From an uncultured Clostridia bacterium (GTDB lineage: Bacteria > Bacillota > Clostridia > Oscillospirales > Acutalibacteraceae), in assembly GCA_946610835.1 (NCBI GenBank), contig CAMOCU010000100.1, forward strand, positions 1 through 5,225: DNA of 5,225 nt, read 5' to 3'. The position numbers were made by a program, and so were the translations under genes. The notes under the pieces are model-generated. The model saw only the letters and a list, made by a program, of their open reading frames with translations, made no database searches and was not told the DNA's origin. How positions within the stretch are numbered: position 1 is the first letter of the stretch; each line of letters begins with the position of its first letter. Below are positions 1 through 3,321 of the stretch, piece after piece.

Positions 1-478
1 TTTTTAATGCCTTCTCGCGTTTTGCTAAATACTCAGGCGAAGGGATAAAATGGCTGTTAAACGGTACATCATAGATTTCTCTGAGTGACAACCCATCAAG
101 TTCCAGAATAGAAACGCGTCCTGCCAGCGAATCGCTGATAGATTCCATCAACTGCAGTTTTTGAGACCCGGTTAATAAAAAGTTACCGTACTCGTCTGTA
201 TTGTCTAATATGATTTTTATCCGGTTAAAAATCGAAGGACATTTTTGAACCTCATCAATCATCAGCGGACACGGATTGTTCAACAAAAACAAACCGACGT
301 CATCCGTCGCTTGTGCAAGAAGAAGATCGTCATCAAACGTAACCTGCTGAACGTCAGGGAACAAATGCTTAAACAATGTAGACTTTCCGACCTGTCTCGG
401 ACCTGTCAGCAGAACTGCTTTCGCGCTTTGCGCCCTTCGTTTCGCAACTTCCTCAATATGTCTTTTAATGAAATACAT
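1..478 (-). CDS. AAA-type ATPase (AAA_14/DUF4143 family), N-terminal part, runs off the left edge
   Basis: Reading the minus strand from ATG at 478 gives 159 open codons that continue past base 1. Visible motifs are a Walker A loop GPRQVGKST at residues 26-34, a Walker B-type stretch LMIDEVQK at 72-79, a sensor-like FLLTGSQ at 100-106 and SLAGR at 117-121. This order is typical of ATPases with an AAA_14 core followed by a DUF4143 domain, usually about 400 residues, so over half the protein lies outside the window. The start is supported by GGAG at 485-488, six bases upstream, and by a consensus promoter at 516-544. The family is common in gut Firmicutes and Bacteroidetes; its cellular role is poorly defined, and a link to DNA-related or toxin-antitoxin-like functions is only suggested. 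The gene looks more A+T-rich than the dockerin region, consistent with separate ancestry. Family assignment is firm, function is not. Confidence 0.9.
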   Translation of the reverse strand, partial: MYFIKRHIEEVAKRRAQSAKAVLLTGPRQVGKSTLFKHLFPDVQQVTFDDDLLLAQATDDVGLFLLNNPCPLMIDEVQKCPSIFNRIKIILDNTDEYGNFLLTGSQKLQLMESISDSLAGRVSILELDGLSLREIYDVPFNSHFIPSPEYLAKREKALK

Positions 479-515
479 AATGATCTCCAATCTGTCTAAT
501 CCAAAGTACAACTAT

Positions 516-544
516 ATTATAGTCGTTGTTTCTGCAATTGTCAA
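516..544 (-). promoter_or_regulatory. Sigma-A promoter of the ATPase gene
   Basis: On the minus strand a perfect TTGACA (-35, 539-544) is followed after 17 bases by a perfect TATAAT (-10, 516-521). Transcription would begin near 509 and reach the ATPase start codon at 478 after about 30 bases, with the GGAG ribosome binding site in between. Confidence 0.88.
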
Positions 545-614
545 GATATAGGATACCCTAAAACCGCTTCAAACTTCTTTCTTCAACGAAAGGCAAAGAA
601 ACCGCAGCCGGAAT

Positions 615-758
615 CGATAATTTCTGGTCGATATCATCGGTCGACACGCGGCAGTATGCGGCGACACGCAGAATACGGTCTTCTTCCGGCGCTTCGGCCG
701 CTGCCGCGATCTTATGGACATTCCTTCCGTCCGGCTCGGCGCCGAATGTATAATACAT
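615..758 (-). pseudogene. Large serine recombinase, N-terminal stub (copy 1)
   Basis: A minus-strand frame contains RILRVAAYCRVSTDD, the hallmark start of the resolvase-type catalytic domain of large serine recombinases. The presumed nucleophile is the Ser of YCRVS (codon 644-642). A preceding NVHKIAAAAEAPEED stretch resembles the variable N-terminal extension of such enzymes. Similarity ends at about 624-615, where the frame runs into the 20-bp boundary repeat, reads through unrelated sequence and stops near 558. Full-length relatives have roughly 450-550 residues, so almost the whole catalytic domain and the DNA-binding part are missing. The ATG at 758 has no recognisable ribosome binding site, and an upstream ATG at 848 in the same frame is equally unsupported. 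It is read as a dead remnant of an integrative element whose rest was deleted. Confidence 0.75.
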
Positions 759-783
759 ATACCGTAATCGGGATGGCAGCGCA

Positions 784-799
784 ACGTCTGCGCAGACGT
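784..799. repeat. Perfect 16-bp palindrome (copy 1)
   Basis: ACGTCTGCGCAGACGT is perfectly self-complementary with no spacer. It lies between the recombinase stub and the minus-strand terminator. Perfect 16-bp palindromes are typical of sites bound by dimeric proteins, but no partner can be named. Confidence 0.6.
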
Positions 800-829
800 A
801 TTTCTGGTGCTTTTTCAAAACTTTTTCGC

Positions 830-875
830 AAAAAAATACGGCGGACATGCCAAAAACAAGTTGACATATCCGCCG
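830..875 (-). terminator. Minus-strand intrinsic terminator upstream of the recombinase stub (copy 1)
   Basis: On the minus strand, arms at 875-865 and 849-839 form an 11-bp stem with one G-U pair, a 15-base loop and then TATTTTTTT at 838-830. It would stop any toxin transcript that reads through the first terminator at 945-973. The same dyad overlaps the -35 element of the antisense promoter on the plus strand, so it could also serve as an operator. Confidence 0.72.
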
Positions 876-889
876 GGAGGGTATACAAT
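861..889 (+). promoter_or_regulatory. Antitoxin RNA promoter (copy 1)
   Basis: TTGACA at 861-866 and TACAAT at 884-889 are separated by 17 bases, a near-consensus sigma-A promoter on the plus strand. No supported plus-strand protein gene follows; transcription runs into the terminator hairpin about 50 bases after the expected start near 896. This marks it as the promoter of a short antisense RNA. Confidence 0.82.
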
Positions 890-895
890 ATGGAT

Positions 896-985
896 GTAAG
901 GGGAAGCCGATAGACGGTTGCCCAAAACAATGGATTAAAGAATTAACCGCCTGTGTTTGGAAGCTGGGCGGTTATTTCTTTTTAT
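896..985 (+). ncRNA. Antisense antitoxin RNA (copy 1), candidate type I antitoxin
   Basis: An RNA of about 90 bases is predicted from the strong promoter at 861-889 to the terminator at 945-973 with its TTTCTTTTT tail. It converges on the toxin gene and is complementary to the last few toxin codons, the stop codon and the whole 3' hairpin of the toxin mRNA. Convergent 3'-overlapping antisense RNAs of this kind are known from txpA/RatA and bsrG/SR4 of Bacillus subtilis and from holin-like toxins of Clostridioides difficile. It would act by base pairing, with mRNA decay or structural change as consequence. The 5' end is estimated from promoter geometry only. Confidence 0.68.
945..973. terminator. 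Bidirectional terminator shared by toxin and antitoxin (copy 1)
   Basis: AACCGCC at 945-951 pairs with GGCGGTT at 967-973, extendable by T944-A974, around a 15-base loop. The plus side is followed by ATTTCTTTTT, ending the antisense RNA. The minus side is followed by AATTCTTT, ending the toxin mRNA. The toxin stop codon (974-972) lies inside the stem, so coding region and terminator overlap. Confidence 0.82.
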
Positions 986-1070
986 GCTCGAGGTATTGTA
1001 AAAACAAACCTGCTATGCCAATGAGTACCAGCAGGAGCTGAAACAGCTCCGCATATGTAACAAAGTGCAT
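972..1070 (-). CDS. Holin-like type I toxin peptide, 32 aa (copy 1)
   Basis: The minus strand from ATG at 1070 encodes a 32-residue peptide: a short polar start MHFVTYAELFQ (1-11), a hydrophobic membrane segment LLLVLIGIAGLFLQ (12-25) and a basic tail ending EHKKK. The [VT]TYAELFQ start, single transmembrane helix and lysine end are characteristic of small peptides annotated as putative holin-like toxins in Firmicutes, thought to insert into the membrane and disturb it. The ATG at 1070 is chosen because AGGGG at 1079-1083 is eight bases away; an in-frame ATG at 1076 (34 aa) is too close to that site. The gene has its own promoter at 1171-1199, a leader of about 94 bases, and a terminator overlapping its stop codon. 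The opposing antisense RNA fits a type I toxin-antitoxin arrangement. Toxicity is inferred from family and layout. Confidence 0.85.
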   Translation of the reverse strand: MHFVTYAELFQLLLVLIGIAGLFLQYLEHKKK

Positions 1071-1078
1071 ATGCATCA

Positions 1079-1124
1079 CCCCTCTCAAGAGTGAAGAGAG
1101 GGGCAGAAACGCACCCTCTCCTCC
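1079..1124 (-). promoter_or_regulatory. Toxin leader with two competing hairpins around the ribosome binding site (copy 1)
   Basis: On the minus strand, CCCCTCTC (1103-1096) can pair perfectly over 8 bp with GAGAGGGG (1086-1079), which contains the toxin Shine-Dalgarno, leaving a 9-base loop. The same arm can instead pair over 7 bp with an upstream GAGAGGG (1120-1114). The two pairings exclude each other. The upstream arm belongs to GGAGGAGAGG followed by GTG at 1114, which opens a 9-codon mini-ORF ending in TGA at 1087-1085, inside the toxin Shine-Dalgarno arm. This suggests translational control of the toxin, as in other type I systems where structure masks the start region. The pairings are seen; the switching is inference. 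Confidence 0.62.
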
Positions 1125-1170
1125 GGAAAGGGCAACCGCCTACCGTGTATGGCTTCCACCTTACGCGCAT

Positions 1171-1199
1171 AGTATACCGCAGATCCAAAAAGCTGTCAA
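1171..1199 (-). promoter_or_regulatory. Toxin promoter (copy 1)
   Basis: On the minus strand TTGACA (1194-1199) is followed after 17 bases by TATACT (1171-1176), a near-perfect sigma-A promoter. Expected transcription start is near 1164. The promoter lies only a few bases from the junction with copy 2, so duplication left it intact. Confidence 0.88.
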
Positions 1200-1223
1200 G
1201 AAAAAAGAAACCGCAGCCGGAAT

Positions 1224-1367
1224 CGATAATTTCTGGTCGATATCATCGGTCGACACGCGGCAGTATGCGGCGACACGCAGAATACGGTCTTCTTCCGGCG
1301 CTTCGGCCGCTGCCGCGATCTTATGGACATTCCTTCCGTCCGGCTCGGCGCCGAATGTATAATACAT
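1224..1367 (-). pseudogene. Large serine recombinase, N-terminal stub (copy 2)
   Basis: This is the duplicate of the stub at 615-758, with the same LRVAAYCRVSTDD catalytic start and the presumed nucleophile Ser at 1253-1251. Here the frame runs through the 20-bp repeat into the minus-strand sequence of the toxin promoter region of copy 1 and stops near 1161, giving a different meaningless tail. That difference confirms that the coding similarity ends at the repeat boundary rather than continuing into a real C-terminus. Confidence 0.75.
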
Positions 1368-1392
1368 ATACCGTAATCGGGATGGCAGCGCA

Positions 1393-1408
1393 ACGTCTGC
1401 GCAGACGT
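1393..1408. repeat. Perfect 16-bp palindrome (copy 2)
   Basis: Second occurrence of ACGTCTGCGCAGACGT, in the same position of the duplicated unit as the copy at 784-799. Confidence 0.6.
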
Positions 1409-1438
1409 ATTTCTGGTGCTTTTTCAAAACTTTTTCGC

Positions 1439-1484
1439 AAAAAAATACGGCGGACATGCCAAAAACAAGTTGACATATCCGCCG
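1439..1484 (-). terminator. Minus-strand intrinsic terminator upstream of the recombinase stub (copy 2)
   Basis: Duplicate of 830-875: an 11-bp stem (1474-1484 with 1448-1458) followed on the minus strand by a run of seven T at 1439-1445. It also overlaps the -35 element of the second antisense promoter. Confidence 0.72.
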
Positions 1485-1498
1485 GGAGGGTATACAAT
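1470..1498 (+). promoter_or_regulatory. Antitoxin RNA promoter (copy 2)
   Basis: TTGACA at 1470-1475 and TACAAT at 1493-1498 with a 17-base spacer, identical to the promoter at 861-889. Confidence 0.82.
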
Positions 1499-1504
1499 AT
1501 GGAT

Positions 1505-1594
1505 GTAAGGGGAAGCCGATAGACGGTTGCCCAAAACAATGGATTAAAGAATTAACCGCCTGTGTTTGGAAGCTGGGCGGTTATTTCTTTTTAT
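1505..1594 (+). ncRNA. Antisense antitoxin RNA (copy 2), candidate type I antitoxin
   Basis: This is the second predicted RNA of about 90 bases, from the promoter at 1470-1498 to the terminator at 1554-1582. Because the two units appear identical, either antisense RNA could pair in trans with either toxin mRNA, and the two cannot be told apart by short reads. Confidence 0.68.
1554..1582. terminator. Bidirectional terminator shared by toxin and antitoxin (copy 2)
   Basis: Duplicate of 945-973: AACCGCC pairs with GGCGGTT, with T-rich tracts on both sides. The second toxin's stop codon (1583-1581) lies in the stem. Confidence 0.82.
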
Positions 1595-1679
1595 GCTCGA
1601 GGTATTGTAAAAACAAACCTGCTATGCCAATGAGTACCAGCAGGAGCTGAAACAGCTCCGCATATGTAACAAAGTGCAT
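1581..1679 (-). CDS. Holin-like type I toxin peptide, 32 aa (copy 2)
   Basis: The second toxin gene encodes the same 32-residue peptide as 972-1070: MHFVTYAELFQ start, one hydrophobic helix of about 14 residues and a KKK end. ATG at 1679 is preceded by AGGGG at 1688-1692; an in-frame ATG at 1685 is less likely because it is too close to that site. It keeps its own promoter (1780-1808), leader hairpins, terminator and opposing antisense RNA, so the duplication doubled a complete transcription module rather than a fragment. Gene dose of toxin and antitoxin rises together, which would explain why such a duplication is tolerated. Activity is inferred from family resemblance. Confidence 0.85.
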   Translation of the reverse strand: MHFVTYAELFQLLLVLIGIAGLFLQYLEHKKK

Positions 1680-1687
1680 ATGCATCA

Positions 1688-1733
1688 CCCCTCTCAAGAG
1701 TGAAGAGAGGGGCAGAAACGCACCCTCTCCTCC
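1688..1733 (-). promoter_or_regulatory. Toxin leader with two competing hairpins (copy 2)
   Basis: Duplicate of 1079-1124. The shared arm at 1705-1712 can pair either with the Shine-Dalgarno arm at 1688-1695 or with the upstream arm at 1723-1729. The possible leader mini-ORF is at 1694-1723. Confidence 0.62.
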
Positions 1734-1779
1734 GGAAAGGGCAACCGCCTACCGTGTATGGCTTCCACCTTACGCGCAT

Positions 1780-1808
1780 AGTATACCGCAGATCCAAAAA
1801 GCTGTCAA
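1780..1808 (-). promoter_or_regulatory. Toxin promoter (copy 2)
   Basis: Minus-strand TTGACA (1803-1808), 17 bases, TATACT (1780-1785). Its -35 element lies directly beside the T-tract of the terminator at 1810-1843, so the upstream HU remnant is insulated from this promoter. Confidence 0.88.
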
Positions 1809-1809
1809 G

Positions 1810-1843
1810 AAAAAAGAAACCGCAGCCGGAATGAACTGCGGTT
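1810..1843 (-). terminator. Intrinsic terminator after the HU remnant
   Basis: On the minus strand AACCGCAG (1843-1836) pairs with CTGCGGTT (1825-1818) over 8 bp with a 10-base loop, followed by TCTTTTTT (1817-1810). It sits 18 bases after the HU stop codon at 1861. One arm and the T-tract form the 20-bp sequence that bounds the 609-bp repeats. Confidence 0.85.
1813..1832. repeat. Third copy of the 20-bp boundary repeat
   Basis: The 20 bases AAAGAAACCGCAGCCGGAAT occur at 595-614, 1204-1223 and 1813-1832, exactly 609 bases apart. At this right-hand site the bases form one arm of the terminator at 1810-1843; at the other two they are joined to recombinase sequence and the hairpin is incomplete. 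The right site therefore looks like the original context. The repeat could be the homology used for duplication or the footprint of an integration junction. Confidence 0.85.
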
Positions 1844-1860
1844 CCCTGCGGGATTTAGGA

Positions 1861-1976
1861 TCAGCCTTTTACCGCGTCCCGGAATCGTTTGCCCGCCTTA
1901 AACACCGGTGCGATATGCTCGGGCACTGTCACAGGCTCGCCATTCTGCGGGCAGATTCGCAGTCCGCTCCGCATCG
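1861..1976 (-). pseudogene. HU-type nucleoid protein, C-terminal remnant with frameshift
   Basis: The minus-strand frame ending at TGA 1863-1861 reads NGEPVTVPEHIAPVFKAGKR followed by FRDAVKG. This matches the C-terminal DNA-binding arm and last helix of HU proteins (typical form: NPxTGE..IP....PxFKAGKxLKDAV). The expected preceding residues, SDAERTA, are in a different frame (about 1976-1958), so one base has been lost or gained near 1959. Only about 40 of the usual 90 residues remain, and the N-terminal helices are replaced by dockerin sequence. A terminator follows directly. It is therefore the 3' end of a former HU gene joined by deletion to a dockerin gene. HU binds and bends DNA as a dimer; this remnant cannot. 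Recognition rests on the APVFKAGK-type motif and the ERTAR/PQNGE context. Confidence 0.72.
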
Positions 1977-1985
1977 GACAGTTGG

Positions 1986-2185
1986 ACAATGAGGACAGCA
2001 TCTTTGAGATTGACATCATCGTCGCCATGCACATCGGCGCTGCTCTCATGGATGGTCACATTCCAGCCACCGGCAAGATAGCGCACGATGGATACCGTAT
2101 CCTTCAGATCGACAGCGCCGTCGTCGTTGGCGTCGCCGAAAAGGCGAGAGAAGATGGTGACCGTTCCGTTCTGTACAGAATTCAA
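1986..2185 (-). pseudogene. Dockerin type I gene remnant, truncated at both ends
   Basis: A minus-strand frame contains GDANDDGAVDLKD followed by SIVRYLAGGWNV and then ADVHGDDDVNLKDAVLIV. These are two calcium-binding loops of the D-x-[ND]-x-D-x3-D-x2-D type separated by the usual linker. The second helix breaks off after AVLIV at about 1986 and is replaced by HU-like residues. No signal peptide or ATG precedes the domain; the frame can only start at a TTG (2185) without a convincing ribosome binding site, and a TAG lies twelve codons upstream. It resembles the intact secreted dockerin at 3000-3308 but points the other way, so the two probably derive from related genes. A translated dockerin/HU fusion is conceivable but unlikely because the HU part is frameshifted. 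Confidence 0.75.
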
Positions 2186-2247
2186 GAAAATGTGTGCCGC
2201 TGTTCCCTATCCCGCTCTGACGGCGATAAAAAGAATTCAATGAACTC

Positions 2248-2277
2248 TTGCAATCTATACTCCATGTATGGTATAAT
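2248..2277 (+). promoter_or_regulatory. Promoter of the lipoprotein-dockerin-BIG2 operon
   Basis: TATAAT at 2272-2277 is a perfect -10 box. TTGCAA at 2248-2253, 18 bases upstream, is an acceptable -35 (4 of 6 consensus bases). Transcription would start near 2284, giving a short leader of about 26 bases with AAGGAG at 2296-2301 before the ATG at 2310. Confidence 0.75.
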
Positions 2278-2309
2278 GCAGTCAGATAAACAATCAAGGA
2301 GAATTCCGT

Positions 2310-2939
2310 ATGAGAAAATTATGTATCCTTGCGTGCGCCTTCCTGCTGCTGGCCGGCTGTGCGCAATCCTCCGACACAGACAAAACGCAGGCCGATTCTT
2401 CCGCCGCTTCCGAATCGCAGACCGCGCTGGAAATGGTCGAGGACGAGAACGAGCAGGAAATCATGATTCCGCTCTTTGGTGAGGAAAGCACAGAATCCGC
2501 CGCCCCGACGCGCGGCGAAACACAAACAACGCGCGCCGCTGCGCCGACCACGGCTCCAAATGCCAAAACAACCGCAGCCGCCAAAACAACCGCTGACGCA
2601 ACGACAACGACCGCCGCAGGCAAAACTGCCGCATCGACAACCGCTGCCAAAACGACCGCCGACGCAACAGCAACGACCGCCGCAGGCAAATCAACGACCG
2701 CCGCAGGCAAAACAACCACCACAAAAGCGCCTGCCGCTCCCGCAGCGACCACCACGGCCGCCGCGTCCGGCACAGGCGGTTCCGTAACGCCTGCCGTACC
2801 CGTGCAGAACCCTGCGCAGGACGCCACGAAGCCTTCGTCCGCGTCCGGCACAACCGCCGCAACCACGAGCGCGGCTGTTCTTCCGACAGCAAACAGCGAA
2901 AAGAGCCGCTACGAACTGCCTGCCATCCCGCTCACCTGA
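2310..2939 (+). CDS. Secreted lipoprotein with Ala/Thr-rich low-complexity stalk
   Basis: The 209-residue product begins with a lipoprotein signal peptide: MRK, a hydrophobic core to residue 13, and the lipobox LAGC with the lipidated cysteine at position 17. This should be anchored to the outer face of the membrane. An acidic stretch follows (about 45-58), then from about 65 to 190 a repetitive linker of Ala, Thr and Lys with units such as KTTADAT and TTAAGK. Such linkers act as extended, often glycosylated, cell-wall-spanning stalks. No catalytic domain is visible. The end, YELPAIPLT, matches the segment just after the signal peptides of the next two proteins. AAGGAG eight bases upstream fixes the start. 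The dockerin gene follows after 60 bases, so the three are probably cotranscribed. A role in presenting or holding partner proteins at the surface is inference. Confidence 0.85.
   Translation: MRKLCILACAFLLLAGCAQSSDTDKTQADSSAASESQTALEMVEDENEQEIMIPLFGEESTESAAPTRGETQTTRAAAPTTAPNAKTTAAAKTTADATTTTAAGKTAASTTAAKTTADATATTAAGKSTTAAGKTTTTKAPAAPAATTTAAASGTGGSVTPAVPVQNPAQDATKPSSASGTTAATTSAAVLPTANSEKSRYELPAIPLT
2607..2711 (+). repeat. 18-bp direct repeats within the lipoprotein stalk
   Basis: ACGACCGCCGCAGGCAAA occurs at 2607-2624, 2673-2690 and 2694-2711, coding for TTAAGK-type units. The 66- and 21-base spacings keep the reading frame, so slippage could lengthen or shorten the stalk without breaking the gene. 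Confidence 0.8.
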
Positions 2940-2999
2940 TTTTGCGCTGCGCGCCAATCTTCCGCCCATGGGATTACAACTTGAAAAGGAAGCTTAGAT

Positions 3000-3308
3000 A
3001 TGAAAAAAGGAATTTGTGTGCTTGCGCTTTTGCTCGCGCTCCTGCCAATGGGAGTGACCGCGCACGCGGGTGAATTGCCGACGATCCCGCTGACATCGAA
3101 AAAAACGCGCATTGCCGGCGACGCCAACGACGACCGCGCGGTCGATCTGCGCGACGCGGCCGCGATCACACGCAAGCTCGCCGGCGGATGGAGCATCACC
3201 ATCAACGAAGAAAACGCCGACGTCAACGGCGACAAAAAAGTCGACTTGAAAGACGTCGTTCTGCTGCGCCGTTATCTTGCGGGCGGCTGGAACGTCACCT
3301 TGCAATAA
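3000..3308 (+). CDS. Stand-alone secreted type I dockerin protein
   Basis: The 102-residue product has a signal peptide (MKKG, hydrophobic core 5-20, likely cleavage after AHA at 23) and a short mature N-terminus GELPTIPLTS (24-33). A complete type I dockerin domain follows at 39-102. The first calcium loop is D41-x-N43-x-D45-x3-D49-x2-D52, followed by a helix ending KLAGGW. The second is D74-x-N76-x-D78-x3-D82-x2-D85, followed by a helix ending YLAGGW. Dockerins bind cohesin modules to attach proteins to cellulosome-like scaffolds or cell surfaces. Here there is no enzyme or binding module, so the protein is essentially only a dockerin. AAGGA at 2986-2990 lies nine bases before the ATG. The BIG2 gene follows after 13 bases, indicating an operon. 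Domain call is firm; the partner cohesin is not in view. Confidence 0.93.
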   Translation: MKKGICVLALLLALLPMGVTAHAGELPTIPLTSKKTRIAGDANDDRAVDLRDAAAITRKLAGGWSITINEENADVNGDKKVDLKDVVLLRRYLAGGWNVTLQ

Positions 3309-3321
3309 CGGGAGGAATACG

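Larger units (their letters stand above)
595..1203. repeat. 609-bp tandem direct repeat, copy 1
   Basis: The sequence from 595 recurs at an offset of exactly 609 bases and I found no mismatch between the copies by eye. The unit contains a serine recombinase stub, a palindrome, two terminators, the antitoxin RNA, the toxin peptide gene and its promoter. The left boundary is where the flanking bases (ending GGC at 594) diverge from the corresponding AAA at 1201-1203. The 50 bases between this copy and the ATPase promoter (545-594) show no gene. Near-perfect identity implies a recent duplication or an assembly artefact. Confidence 0.95.
1204..1812. repeat. 609-bp tandem direct repeat, copy 2
   Basis: This is the second, apparently identical unit, directly abutting copy 1. 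It holds a full second set of the toxin promoter, toxin peptide gene, antisense RNA promoter and terminators, so both modules should be functional if one is. It is followed by a third occurrence of the first 20 bases of the unit at 1813-1832, after which similarity stops. Confidence 0.95.

Noticed and set aside
245..499. Plus-strand 84-codon frame opposite the ATPase
   Set aside because: It is antisense to the Walker A/B coding region and has no ribosome binding site or recognisable motif.
982..1188. Minus-strand 68-codon frame over the toxin gene (repeated at 1591-1797)
   Set aside because: Its start lies upstream of the -10 box of the toxin promoter, so it would not be on that mRNA. It is out of frame with the toxin peptide and has no recognisable features.
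1091..1522. Plus-strand 143-codon frame across the junction of the two repeat units
   Set aside because: It has no ribosome binding site, no family resemblance, and overlaps the toxin promoter, the recombinase stub and the antitoxin promoter. It exists only because the duplication joins two frames.
595..1832. Tandem repeats as a possible CRISPR array
   Set aside because: The repeat is only 20 bp with 589-bp identical intervals; spacers of a CRISPR array are short and different from each other.
1889..2482. Plus-strand 197-codon frame
   Set aside because: It runs antisense through the dockerin/HU remnants and across the promoter and 5' part of the lipoprotein gene in another frame, with no ribosome binding site.
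2294..2866. Long minus-strand Ala/Val-rich frame opposite the lipoprotein
   Set aside because: It is the antisense shadow of the Thr/Ala repeat coding sequence; it lacks a ribosome binding site and its composition mirrors the repeat.
3277..3321. Upstream start for the BIG2 gene
   Set aside because: The ATG at 3277 lies inside the dockerin coding region, lacks a Shine-Dalgarno and would put a polar segment before the signal peptide; ATG 3322 has GGGAGG at the right distance.
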